Assembly (NCBI RefSeq): GCF_014701235.1
Contig: NZ_AP022873.1
Location: 2,294,001 to 2,358,000 of the forward strand
Direction: 5' to 3'
DNA: 64,000 bases
From: Dissulfurispira thermophila
GTDB lineage: Bacteria; Nitrospirota; Thermodesulfovibrionia; Thermodesulfovibrionales; Dissulfurispiraceae
A program made the position numbers and the translations under genes. Of the stretch, positions 35,813 through 44,125 are shown in pieces (position 1 is the stretch's first letter; each line of letters opens with the position of its first letter). Below the pieces are notes generated by a model. That model searched no databases. It saw nothing but the letters and a program-made list of their open reading frames with translations, and was not told the DNA's origin.

Positions 35813-36651
35813 TGAAAAATCATATAACAAACAGAAAGGCAAACAGCAATATATACCTTCCCCTGAACGGAAAAATTGAGGAAATTAAAGAACTTACCAA
35901 TGATGTAAGACTATTAAAAATAAGAACAGAATCAGCAATTGATTATAAACCAGGGCAGTTTTTTATGATCTCTGTCTGGGGTGCTGGTGAGGTTCCAATA
36001 TCAGCAACATCACTATACAAAGGAAATACAACAATAGAATTATGCATCAGAAAGACAGGTATTGTAACCACTGCAATACATTCTTTAGAAGTAGGCCAAT
36101 CAATCGGCATAAGAGGACCTTTTGGAAATGGTTTTCCATTAGATATACCAAGAGGTAAAGATGTTATCATAGTTGCAGGTGGAATAGGAATAGCTCCACT
36201 AAGACCCATTATAAAATACCTAATAAACAATAAATACGAGTTAGGTCGAGTAACACTACTTTACGGTTCAAGAACTCCTGATGAGATTATATTCAAGGAT
36301 GAGACAGAACAATGGAAAGAAAGCGGAATATCAGTAATCTTAACAGTAGATAAAGGAAACGATAGCTACAGCGGGAATGTGGGATTTGTAACAAATCTCT
36401 GGCATACGGTACGCGCAGATTTTAAAAATGCAATTGCTTATATATGCGGTCCAGAAGTTATGATCAAAGCTGCCATGAGGGACCTTTTCTTTTTCGGCAT
36501 GTCAGATGAGAAAATAATCACAACATTAGAAGCACACATGAAATGTGGGGTTGGTAAATGTGGTCATTGCTATACAGGTCCAAAATACATATGCACAGAT
36601 GGTCCTGTTTTTTCTTACAAGCAGATCAAAGAACAATCCATTCTAATGTAA
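35812..36651 (+). CDS. FAD/NAD(P)-binding diaphorase subunit with C-terminal 2Fe-2S site, HydG/AsrB-like
   Basis: A 279-residue ferredoxin-reductase-fold protein. The FAD domain shows YKPGQFFMISVWGAGEVP and IGIRGPFGNGF; the NAD domain has VAGGIGIAPLRPI and YICGPEVM; the C-terminus has CGVGKCGHCYTGPKYIC, the 2Fe-2S site of the PyrK/HydG group. It probably exchanges electrons between NAD(P)H and the iron-sulfur subunit before it. It ends the formate dehydrogenase operon. Confidence 0.88.
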   Translation: MKNHITNRKANSNIYLPLNGKIEEIKELTNDVRLLKIRTESAIDYKPGQFFMISVWGAGEVPISATSLYKGNTTIELCIRKTGIVTTAIHSLEVGQSIGIRGPFGNGFPLDIPRGKDVIIVAGGIGIAPLRPIIKYLINNKYELGRVTLLYGSRTPDEIIFKDETEQWKESGISVILTVDKGNDSYSGNVGFVTNLWHTVRADFKNAIAYICGPEVMIKAAMRDLFFFGMSDEKIITTLEAHMKCGVGKCGHCYTGPKYICTDGPVFSYKQIKEQSILM

Positions 36652-36695
36652 GCATTGCATGTATAGCCTGCACTAATCATCTTGAAATGCATATA

Positions 36696-36797
36696 TTATT
36701 CCAGTTCTATAAACCCAAAAAATGCAGTTGAATTAGGTATACCTGTAAAACCAAGCCAGTCAAGGCATTTTGGATTTGTGCTATATTTACCTTGCAT
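36696..36797 (-). CDS. Putative 33-residue small protein with strong ribosome site
   Basis: An ORF too short for usual gene finders: start ATG at 36797, preceded by AAAGGAGG eight bases away, TAA at 36696-36698. The peptide begins MQGKYSTNPKCLDWLGFTGI and ends with FFGFIELE; it has one cysteine and no obvious signal. It lies opposite to the flanking genes in an otherwise repeat-filled gap. It could be a real small protein, a leader peptide or the start of a decayed gene. Confidence 0.4.
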   Translation of the reverse strand: MQGKYSTNPKCLDWLGFTGIPNSTAFFGFIELE

Positions 36798-36905
36798 ACT
36801 TTTGTCCTCCTTTCGTTTGGTCTCAATTGCTTTGTAATCAGTTGATTCTACTACAAAAGGAGAACATATTTAGTTGCTAAATTTATTTTGGGACACATCT
36901 GTCCA

Positions 36906-36969
36906 AAATAAGAGATGCTTCACTTCGAGATTCTTCAGTCGCTTCGCTCCTTCAGAATGACAGATAGTG
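36906..36969. repeat. 64-bp dispersed repeat, copy 1
   Basis: This stretch (containing GAGATTCTTCAGTCGCTTCG and CAGAATGACAGATAG) recurs at 54634-54697 with a single mismatch. Related inverted words (GTCATTCCTTCG, ATCATTCTGAT) continue to about 37110, making a long imperfect palindrome. Confidence 0.9.
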
Positions 36970-37180
36970 TGTTTGTCATTCCTTCGTTTCACTCAGGATG
37001 GCGTCTGAGCCCTTCGCTTTTTATCATTCTGATCGTAGCGAAAAATCTCGTAGTTCCGCTCAGGGCAGGCTCCGCGAAGTAATCTAATAAGATTGCCACG
37101 CACTTATTACTTCTATCGGCAATTTTAGGTGATATATGGCTTATAGTCCATCACTTTATTTTATGTTATAATGACATCAA
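36970..37180. other. Repeat-derived gap without recognisable gene
   Basis: After the 64-bp repeat, 36970-37110 holds inverse-orientation relatives of it (for example TGTCATTCCTTCG and CTCAGGATGGCG). From 37111 to 37180 I see no gene or signal. Confidence 0.5.
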
Positions 37181-37306
37181 ATAGAAGATGGAAAATGGAA
37201 GATGGAAGATGGGAAATAGAAGATGGAAAATGGAAGATGGAAGATGGGAAATGGAAGATGGGAAATGGAAAATGGAAAATGGAAGATGGAAGATGGGAAA
37301 TGGAGT
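37181..37306 (+). repeat. Intergenic heptanucleotide array ATGGAAG/ATGGGAA (18 units)
   Basis: Eighteen consecutive 7-bp units, the longest array in the window. Most units carry an ATG. A larger period is visible: ATAGAAG, ATGGAAA, ATGGAAG, ATGGAAG, ATGGGAA occurs twice in a row, showing block duplication. Confidence 0.95.
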
Positions 37307-37393
37307 TTTAGCTTAAGGCCTTTTACTTTTGCCATGACCTTTGCTGCAGTATCTATAATAGGACTTCTTGGAAAGATATTCAGGCTTTTTTAA
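37265..37393 (+). CDS. Putative 42-residue membrane peptide whose start lies in the repeat array
   Basis: The frame opens at the ATG of the thirteenth repeat unit and ends at TAA 37391-37393. The N-terminal 13 residues are repeat-encoded (MENGKWKMEDGKW); the remainder, RPFTFAMTFAAVSIIGLLGK then IFRLF, looks like one membrane helix. The arrangement resembles the gene at 28090. Expression is unproven. Confidence 0.35.
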   Translation: MENGKWKMEDGKWSFSLRPFTFAMTFAAVSIIGLLGKIFRLF

Positions 37394-37433
37394 TTTGATT
37401 TAAAGATACAAAAGTATAGTGAACGAAATAAAA

Positions 37434-37503
37434 TGTCATTACGAATGAAGCAAAATAATCTCATACCTTGAGATTGCTTCAGGCTATTGCCATCGCAATG
37501 ACA
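37434..37503. repeat. 70-bp inverted-repeat element with TGTCATT ends
   Basis: The ends TGTCATTACGA and TCGCAATGACA are inverted repeats with one mismatch. TGTCATTGCGA-type palindromes are common intergenic repeats in many bacteria. It lies just upstream of the dehydrogenase start. Confidence 0.65.
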
Positions 37504-37519
37504 ACTTTCTAAAGAAAAA

Positions 37520-38488
37520 ATGAAGAAGGTCCTTTATTTTGAAATATTAAATTATAAAAAAGAGAATCTTGAGCTTTTGAAGAAAAACTTTGAACTGGTT
37601 ATCCTTAATAATCCATCACAAATAACCCCTGACATCCTGAAGGATATATCTGTGATATTTGCACCATTAGGCTATTACTTTGGAGAGGATATTTTTTCCA
37701 TGTCTCCTGACCTAAAAGTGATTGCAACCAATACAACCGGCGTTCCTCATATTGATGTTGAACTTGCAGCAGCAAGAGGCATTCATATTATTTCATTAAG
37801 GGATGAAAAAGAATTTCTCAATACAATTACACCCACGGCAGAATTAACGATGGGATTGATAATCAATATCACGAGAAATGTAATCTCTGCAATAAAATCT
37901 GTTCTTGATGGCAAGTGGAGCAGATGGGAATTCGGGGGGCAGGCGATGCTTTCAAGGATGTCTATCGGCATCGTAGGTCTTGGGAGACTTGGCAAGATGG
38001 TGGCAAAATATGCAACTGCATTTGGCATGGATATATCTTATTATGACCCTTTTATTACACATGATCTACAATGGATATATAAGAGATGTGAGAGTATAGA
38101 GGAACTGGTTTCAAATGTTGATATAGTTTCTGTGCATATACCAATGAATAAAGAAAATAGACATTTTTTTAATAGAGGTGTTTTTTCTAAATTTAAGAAG
38201 GGTTCTTATTTTATAAACACTGCGAGAGGTGAGGTAGTGGATTCAGAGGCACTTATTGATGCATTAGAAAAAGGTATTATCAAAGGCGCTGCACTGGATG
38301 TGTTAGATGGTGAGTTCGAGCCAGACTTTTCTGAAAGGGTGTTATCACATTCTTTAGTAAGATATGCTCAAACGCATGATAATCTTATTATCACGCCTCA
38401 TATTGCAGGCTCAACAGAGGACGCATGGTATCTTACACAGCGATATGTTATAGAACAAACTATTGAGTATGTAAGGAGATTTCAATGA
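37520..38488 (+). CDS. D-isomer-specific 2-hydroxyacid dehydrogenase (phosphoglycerate-dehydrogenase-like)
   Basis: A 322-residue NAD-dependent dehydrogenase. The Rossmann motif GIVGLGRLGKMVAKY lies near residue 152. Catalytic regions are INTARGEVVDSEAL (Arg), a following Asp/Glu segment (ALDVLDGEFEPD) and ITPHIAGSTEDAW (His). The substrate is unknown; coupling with a CMP-sugar synthetase gene (four-base overlap) suggests surface-sugar precursor metabolism rather than serine synthesis. Confidence 0.85.
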   Translation: MKKVLYFEILNYKKENLELLKKNFELVILNNPSQITPDILKDISVIFAPLGYYFGEDIFSMSPDLKVIATNTTGVPHIDVELAAARGIHIISLRDEKEFLNTITPTAELTMGLIINITRNVISAIKSVLDGKWSRWEFGGQAMLSRMSIGIVGLGRLGKMVAKYATAFGMDISYYDPFITHDLQWIYKRCESIEELVSNVDIVSVHIPMNKENRHFFNRGVFSKFKKGSYFINTARGEVVDSEALIDALEKGIIKGAALDVLDGEFEPDFSERVLSHSLVRYAQTHDNLIITPHIAGSTEDAWYLTQRYVIEQTIEYVRRFQ

Positions 38489-39180
38489 AGGTCTTGGGAA
38501 TAATTCCGGCAAGAGGCGGCTCAAAAAGGATACCTAATAAAAACATCTATCCACTGGGAGGCATTCCCCTTATATGCCATTGTCTGAGAATAGCTAAAAA
38601 AAGTCCTTCCATTGACAGACTTGTTGTTTCAACAGAAGACTTGGCTATAGCAGAGGTTGCTAAAAAAGAGGGTGTCGAGATTATCAAGAGACCTGTTGAA
38701 TTGGCTCAGGATAATACTCCAACACTGCCTGTGATAAAGCATGTGATTAATGAACTGGATAAGACAGGTTTTCATGCTGATATTATCCTTACGATTCAGC
38801 CTACATATCCTTTTATAACAGTGGATAACATAGAGAAGGCTATAAGAGTTTTTTTTGAAATCGATGATATTGACTCAGTAACAACAGTTAAAAAGGCACC
38901 TTTTCACTATCATCCTTATAATGCAAGAAAGATAAATAAAGACGGTACAATCTCTTTTATGTTTCCTGAAGAAAAAAAGAGATGCCCCAACAGTCAATCT
39001 GCACCACCTGTCTATTTTTTCGGAAACCTCTATGCATCTAAAAGGGCTACGATATTCGAAAAAGACTCTCTTTATGGCGAAAGATCTTTTCCTGTAGAAG
39101 TTAGTAATATCGAGGGTTTTGATATTGATGATATGTTTGACATGGAAATGGCTGAGTGGCTGTTGACAAGAAAGAGATAA
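38485..39180 (+). CDS. CMP-sugar synthetase of the acylneuraminate cytidylyltransferase family
   Basis: A 231-residue nucleotidyltransferase with the CTP-binding loop IIPARGGSKRIPNKNI at the N-terminus, LVVSTED, and the C-terminal GFDIDDMFDMEMAEWLL. It activates a nonulosonic acid or similar acidic sugar as its CMP derivative. It overlaps the preceding dehydrogenase by four bases. No nonulosonate synthase (NeuB) is in view. Confidence 0.88.
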   Translation: MKVLGIIPARGGSKRIPNKNIYPLGGIPLICHCLRIAKKSPSIDRLVVSTEDLAIAEVAKKEGVEIIKRPVELAQDNTPTLPVIKHVINELDKTGFHADIILTIQPTYPFITVDNIEKAIRVFFEIDDIDSVTTVKKAPFHYHPYNARKINKDGTISFMFPEEKKRCPNSQSAPPVYFFGNLYASKRATIFEKDSLYGERSFPVEVSNIEGFDIDDMFDMEMAEWLLTRKR

Positions 39181-39368
39181 AATTAAAATGGATATCCGGC
39201 AAAAAGGCATCTCATATAATTGCGAATATATTAAGCCATCTTGCCGAAAAAGAGCGGGATATTAAGTGCCTTGCCGAAGAGGCTCTTAATAAATATAAAG
39301 AGCTTACAATGTTGTATACCCTTAATGAAAAGATGACTATGTCTTTAGAACATGTAGATTATTTTTGA
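39156..39368 (+). pseudogene. Truncated signalling-protein fragment (linker before a GAF/PP2C-type domain)
   Basis: A 70-residue frame overlapping the cytidylyltransferase end. The segment LAEEALNKYKELTMLYTLNEKM resembles the coiled linker that leads into GAF domains of RsbU-type phosphatases and sensor proteins, but the frame stops immediately after it. Nothing of the expected domain follows; about 60 bases later comes tRNA-Lys. I read it as the stump of a longer gene, though a real short protein cannot be excluded. Confidence 0.5.
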
Positions 39369-39382
39369 GAAATGCCGGGTCC

Positions 39383-39412
39383 TTGACGATTACCGAGTAT
39401 ATTTTGTATTGT
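39383..39412 (+). promoter_or_regulatory. Candidate tRNA-Lys promoter
   Basis: TTGACG (39383-39388), 18 bases, TATTGT (39407-39412), ending 17 bases before the tRNA. Confidence 0.4.
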
Positions 39413-39429
39413 AACTATCTATTACTTGT

Positions 39430-39502
<73 letters not shown>

Positions 39503-39521
39503 CTCAAAAAACTCTATAAAA

Positions 39522-40247
39522 TTAAACACCTCTTGTCAATCTTTCAATAAGCGGAAAAGGCAGACCATATATCCTCATTTTATCCTGAGTCTTTTTTATA
39601 TTGTATTCTACTCGAAAAAGCTCTACAGATATATCATCAATGATTGCATAACATGCCCTCGGGTCACCATCTCTTGGTTGACCTACACTTCCTACATTTA
39701 TGATATATCTTTCTGTCTCTCCGATTCCTACCTTGCTTTTGTATGTCCGCATCTCGCCTGATAATATCCGCTCAATTATAAATGGCTGATGGCTATGCCC
39801 TAATAGGCATATTTTATTATCAAAATAATGAAAGTTAACCTCTGCATCCCAGAGGGTCAAGAGATAATGCCAACTTTCAGGTTCTTTTGGTGTCGAATGC
39901 ACGAGGAATATCTTTTTGTTTTCTATCTCTTTATATATTGGAAATGTCCTCATTATTTCAAGATGTTCTTTGCTTATTTTTTCCTTTGTCCATAAGATTG
40001 CTGCTTTTGCGTATGGATTAAAAAAATCTATATCTATCAATCCAAGCACTGCATGATCGTGGTTTCCTGCGAGGAGGATTTGGCATTCGGCATTCAAGAT
40101 ATTTATGCATTCATCAGGATCTGGACCATAACCAACAGCATCACCAAGAAAGACTATGTCAGCAATTTTTTTCTTTTTAATATCTTTCAGGACAGCCTTG
40201 AGTGCCTCGAGATTTCCATGGACATCTGAGATAACAGCATATCTCAT
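39522..40247 (-). CDS. Metallophosphoesterase, YfcE/diadenosine-tetraphosphatase-like
   Basis: A 241-residue calcineurin-like phosphoesterase. Metal-binding motifs are DVHGN (residues 8-12), GDAVGYGPDP, GNHDHAV and, toward the C-terminus, HSTPKEP and LGHSHQPF. It hydrolyses a phosphodiester or phosphomonoester; the substrate is unknown. It overlaps nusB by four bases on the same strand. Confidence 0.88.
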   Translation of the reverse strand: MRYAVISDVHGNLEALKAVLKDIKKKKIADIVFLGDAVGYGPDPDECINILNAECQILLAGNHDHAVLGLIDIDFFNPYAKAAILWTKEKISKEHLEIMRTFPIYKEIENKKIFLVHSTPKEPESWHYLLTLWDAEVNFHYFDNKICLLGHSHQPFIIERILSGEMRTYKSKVGIGETERYIINVGSVGQPRDGDPRACYAIIDDISVELFRVEYNIKKTQDKMRIYGLPFPLIERLTRGV

Positions 40248-40687
40248 TTTTCAAAATGTTCTTTTGCTATCTTATCGAGAATGCCATTAATAAATGCTGC
40301 TGATTCTGATGTAGAATACTTTTTTGCAATCTCAATCGCCTCGTTAATTGTTACAGCATCAGGGATGTCTTTTCTAAATAATAATTCATATGTGGCAAAT
40401 CTCAATATGTTTCTATCAATGCAGTTCATCCTTGAGATTTTCCATTTCTGAGCTGTTTTTTGAATTAGCATATCTATTTCTTTAAGGTTTTCAATAGTCC
40501 CTGTAATTATGTCTTCTGCAAAGACCTTTGTATCGAGGTCTTTTTCTCCTGTATCTGCCCAAAATTGGTCAAGATTATTCCTGACATCAGAAAGGCCTTT
40601 TGTCCTATTATTTTTTGCCGATACCTTTATAAAGTCAATTCTGTAAAGAAACTGCAGTGCATATTCTCGTGCCTTTCTCCTTTTCAT
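40244..40687 (-). CDS. nusB: Transcription antitermination factor NusB
   Basis: A 147-residue all-helical NusB: N-terminal RRKAREYALQFLYRIDF, C-terminal ILRFATYELLFRKDIPDAVTINEAIEIAKKYS and FINGILDKI. It acts with NusE in antitermination of rRNA operons. It is 27 bases behind ribH, the pairing common in bacteria. Confidence 0.95.
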   Translation of the reverse strand: MKRRKAREYALQFLYRIDFIKVSAKNNRTKGLSDVRNNLDQFWADTGEKDLDTKVFAEDIITGTIENLKEIDMLIQKTAQKWKISRMNCIDRNILRFATYELLFRKDIPDAVTINEAIEIAKKYSTSESAAFINGILDKIAKEHFEK

Positions 40688-40714
40688 TATCTCCTCAACC
40701 CTATCCTTGACCCC

Positions 40715-41176
40715 CTAAATCTTTCTAATCACCTGTGCCATTTCTATTGCTGTAATTGCTGCATCCCATCCTTTATTGCCTGCTTTTGTCCCAGCCCTTT
40801 CAACAGCCTGCTCAATGGTATCAGATGTTATTACGCCAAAGGCTATTGGAATTCCTGTTTCCATAGATGCCGCTGCTATGCCTTTTGATACTTCTGCTGC
40901 AACATAATCAAAATGTGGTGTTGCGCCTCTTATAACTGTGCCAAGACAAATAATTGCATTATATATACCTTTTGATGCCATTGTCTTTGCAATAAGTGGA
41001 ATCTCAAATGACCCAGGAACCTTTACTACCTCTATGTCGTCTTCTTTTGCGCCATGTCTTACGAGTGCATCTATAGCGCCATCAAGAAGTCTTGATGTAA
41101 TAAAGTCATTAAATCTGCTTACAATAATACCAAATCTTAGACCCTTTGCTTGAAGATCTCCTTCTATTATTTTCAT
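40715..41176 (-). CDS. ribH: 6,7-dimethyl-8-ribityllumazine synthase
   Basis: A 153-residue lumazine synthase. Seen are [72 protein letters not shown] and [15 protein letters not shown]. It condenses ribityl-aminopyrimidine with dihydroxybutanone phosphate in riboflavin synthesis. The partner ribBA lies at 50406. It has an AGGAGGG site. Confidence 0.97.
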   Translation of the reverse strand: MKIIEGDLQAKGLRFGIIVSRFNDFITSRLLDGAIDALVRHGAKEDDIEVVKVPGSFEIPLIAKTMASKGIYNAIICLGTVIRGATPHFDYVAAEVSKGIAAASMETGIPIAFGVITSDTIEQAVERAGTKAGNKGWDAAITAIEMAQVIRKI

Positions 41177-41216
41177 AGAAACCCTCCTGATTAAAATTTA
41201 TGCATATTTTAGCATA

Positions 41217-42344
41217 CTATGGATAAAACAACTCGAATCTCCTTGTCCTGATGCTTATAAGTATGCCTGCTGCAGCAAAATTACTCAAGAGTGCTGTGCC
41301 TCCGTAGCTCATAAAAGGCAAGGGCACTCCTACTACAGGCATTATCCCAAGAGTCATCCCTATATTAACGCAGAAATATATGAAGAACATACAAGTTATC
41401 CCGAGTGCAGTCAGTCTCCCAAATTCATCTTTTGCCTTTATTGCTGTATCTAACCCTCTTAAAAATAATACCAAGTAGATTCCAAGTAGCACGATGCTCC
41501 CTATAAAGCCCCACTCTTCTGCAAAAACAGAGAATATAAAGTCTGTATGTTTTTCAGGCAAAAACCTCAATGGCCCCTGTGTCCCTTTCAAGTAGCCTTT
41601 TCCAAAAAAACCACCTGAACCTATAGAGACCTTTGACTGGTTGATATGATAACCTATACCAGCAGGGTCTACATCAGGGTCAATAAATGCTGTGAGTCGA
41701 TTTTTTTGATAATCTTTCAATCCCTCCCAAAAGATGTGTCCAAGAAATGGAATGGATATTAGACTGATAATTACTATCGCTGTTATTATTTTTTTACTTA
41801 TTCCTTTTGAAAGAGAAAGCACCACGAATAAAGACATAAGGAGAATGGCAGTTCCAAGGTCTGGCTGCTTGATCAGCAGTATCAATGGCAAAATACCAAA
41901 TAAAAACAGATTTTTTATAGAAATTTTATCAACATAATTTCTGCTCATATTTGTCAGATAAGATGAAAAAACGAGTATAAAGAATATTCTGAAGAATTCA
42001 GATGGCTGAAATGAGATAGGACCTATGCTCAACCATCTCTGGGCTCCCATACTTGTTCTACCAATGAAGAGGACAATCAAAAGGAGGAGAATACCCAGTC
42101 CGTATAAGGGATAGGAAAGCCTGTAAAACCATATATAGTCAAAGGATACAATAACAAATAAAACACCTGTACTTATAAAAAGCCATAATATCTGCTTTAA
42201 ATAAAAGTCAGGATGTTCTTCACTCCCAAGTGGAGGTCTTGTTGCACTATAAATAGTCATTATTCCTATAATAGCAAGGGACATAATGAGTGAGAAGGTT
42301 ATCCAGTCAAAATTTTTAATCAATCTCCTATCAATTTTCACCAT
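41217..42344 (-). CDS. rodA: Peptidoglycan glycosyltransferase RodA (SEDS family)
   Basis: A 375-residue membrane protein with about ten helices. SEDS signatures include QRWLSIGPISFQPSEFFRI, IKQPDLGTA, GGFFGKGYLKGTQG, FLPEKHTDFIFSVFAEEWGF and a C-terminal PLPFMSYGGT. It polymerises lipid II for cell elongation with PBP2. Its start overlaps the mrdA 3' end by 14 bases. Confidence 0.95.
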   Translation of the reverse strand: MVKIDRRLIKNFDWITFSLIMSLAIIGIMTIYSATRPPLGSEEHPDFYLKQILWLFISTGVLFVIVSFDYIWFYRLSYPLYGLGILLLLIVLFIGRTSMGAQRWLSIGPISFQPSEFFRIFFILVFSSYLTNMSRNYVDKISIKNLFLFGILPLILLIKQPDLGTAILLMSLFVVLSLSKGISKKIITAIVIISLISIPFLGHIFWEGLKDYQKNRLTAFIDPDVDPAGIGYHINQSKVSIGSGGFFGKGYLKGTQGPLRFLPEKHTDFIFSVFAEEWGFIGSIVLLGIYLVLFLRGLDTAIKAKDEFGRLTALGITCMFFIYFCVNIGMTLGIMPVVGVPLPFMSYGGTALLSNFAAAGILISIRTRRFELFYP

Positions 42345-44124
42345 GCTGTAACTCCTGATTCCTACTCCTCGGGTCTTGACTCGTAACTCTTGGCTTTTGA
42401 CCCTTGAGGTACGCCTCTATTGCCCTCTTTGCTATTGGTGCTGCAACTGCACCTCCACTTCCTCCATGCTCTACAAAAACAGAAATCGCTATCTCAGGTC
42501 TATCAACAGGGGCAAATGCCACGAACCATGCATGGTCCGTAAACCGCTCGCCTGAGAGCCCTTTTTTCTTTCCAACAACTTGTGCTGTCCCTGTTTTCCC
42601 GGCAACAACAGTTAAAAATGACTTTGCCCCCTGTGCTGTACCATTTGGTTCATTAACAACACCAGACAGGGCTTCTTTTATTATTTTTATAGTCTCTTGC
42701 CTTAGGGGTATTATTCCTTGTAGTGATTGATTATTCTTTATCAATGACGGCTTATATATTTTTCCACCATTGGCAAAGGTTGCTGTCATTAGAGCCATCT
42801 GCATCGGCGTTGCAGTAATAAACCCCTGCCCTATAGATGAAATAAATGTATCTCCAAGATACCATGGGAGATGTTTCTTTTGTTTTTTCCATTCTGTATT
42901 TGGAATCAACCCCCTTTTCTCTTTTACAGGCATGAGATCAATACCTGTCTCTTTCCCGAGACCAAAAGCAGTTGCATACTTGTAGATTCTGTCTATTCCA
43001 AGCCTTTTACCTAACTCATAAAAATACACATCACATGACTCGACAATAGCCCTATGAAAATCAACAAGCCCATGCCCACCTTTTTTCCAGCACCCAAATG
43101 TCCACCTGCCATAATTTATCCCTCCTGTGCAATTGACCTTTGCATCAAGATTTATGACACCTTCTTCGAGAGCTGCTATTGCAGTTATTATCTTGAATGT
43201 AGAGCCGGGTGGATATTGACTCTGTATTGCCCTATTCAGCATAGGTTTCTTTTTATCTTCCATAAGAGACTTCCATGCATTTGCAGTTATCCCCATTGAA
43301 AACACGTTGGGGTCAAAAGAAGGGAGGCTTTCAAGAGCAAGTATCTCCCCTGAATCAGGTTTTATTGCTACAAGTGCACCTGCCTTATCTCCAAAGGCAT
43401 CTTCAACAGCCTTTTGGATATTTATATCAATGCTGAGATTGATGTCAGTGCCTTTAACAGGAGGTCTTTCCTGTATCTTTCTGAGTTCTCTCCCGAGTGC
43501 ATCCACCTCTATAATCCTTTCTCCCGGAATTCCACGAAGTTGGCTGTCAAAAAGGGCTTCAACTCCCCACTGACCTATTAATGCATCTGGTGGAAAATGC
43601 CTTAATTCAGGGTTATTCAATTGGGACGAGGTTATCTTGCCAAGATAACCGATTATATGTGCCCCTACCTTTCCAAAAAGGTACTCTCTACCAACATCTG
43701 TCTCTACAAAAAGACCAGGAAAATCAGACCTCCTTGCCTCTATGCGGGCTATCTCCTCAAAAGTCAGTCCTTGCTTGAGTTTTACAGGGACAAACGGACT
43801 ATTATCTTTTCTGTACAATTTTTCTTCAACCTCTTTTTTGCTAAGACCCAGAATTGCTGAAAGGGAATCTATATCAATTCCTTTGAAATTGTCAGTAGTT
43901 ATGGAAACACTAAAAAAGGGGATATTTTTTACGAGAGGTGTCCCGTTTCTATCATATATAATGCCTCTCGGTGCAGGGGTCTTTAATATACGCAATCTAT
44001 TGTCTTCTGACAGCCTTTTGTATTTATCGCTGTCAAGTATCTGAAGCTGCCAGAGACGAAAGCACAAGATTAATAATATCCCAATAATAATGTAAGAGCC
44101 TAATTGTATTCTCTTTACGATCAT
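42331..44124 (-). CDS. mrdA: Penicillin-binding protein 2, elongation transpeptidase
   Basis: A 597-residue class B PBP. It has an N-terminal membrane anchor (GSYIIIGILLILCFRLWQL), a pedestal with APRGIIYDRNGTPLV, and a transpeptidase domain with the active serine in PPGSTFKI, an SCD motif (VESCDVYFYELG), and the KTG box AGKTGTAQV. It crosslinks peptidoglycan with RodA. The last 20 or so residues are encoded by eight heptanucleotide units and look dispensable. It follows mreD by one base. Confidence 0.95.
   Translation of the reverse strand: MIVKRIQLGSYIIIGILLILCFRLWQLQILDSDKYKRLSEDNRLRILKTPAPRGIIYDRNGTPLVKNIPFFSVSITTDNFKGIDIDSLSAILGLSKKEVEEKLYRKDNSPFVPVKLKQGLTFEEIARIEARRSDFPGLFVETDVGREYLFGKVGAHIIGYLGKITSSQLNNPELRHFPPDALIGQWGVEALFDSQLRGIPGERIIEVDALGRELRKIQERPPVKGTDINLSIDINIQKAVEDAFGDKAGALVAIKPDSGEILALESLPSFDPNVFSMGITANAWKSLMEDKKKPMLNRAIQSQYPPGSTFKIITAIAALEEGVINLDAKVNCTGGINYGRWTFGCWKKGGHGLVDFHRAIVESCDVYFYELGKRLGIDRIYKYATAFGLGKETGIDLMPVKEKRGLIPNTEWKKQKKHLPWYLGDTFISSIGQGFITATPMQMALMTATFANGGKIYKPSLIKNNQSLQGIIPLRQETIKIIKEALSGVVNEPNGTAQGAKSFLTVVAGKTGTAQVVGKKKGLSGERFTDHAWFVAFAPVDRPEIAISVFVEHGGSGGAVAAPIAKRAIEAYLKGQKPRVTSQDPRSRNQELQHGEN
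42353..42408. repeat. Heptanucleotide array encoding the PBP2 C-terminal tail (eight units)
   Basis: Eight 7-bp units (TCCTGAT, TCCTACT, CCTCGGG, TCTTGAC, TCGTAAC, TCTTGGC, TTTTGAC, CCTTGAG on the plus strand) lie at the mrdA 3' end, just before the overlap with rodA. They encode a polar Arg/Gln/Ser-rich tail. Confidence 0.8.
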
Positions 44125-44125
44125 A

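Noticed and set aside
37181-37306. Possible CRISPR array
   Set aside because: Units are 7 bp with no spacers, and no cas genes are nearby; this is a short tandem repeat.
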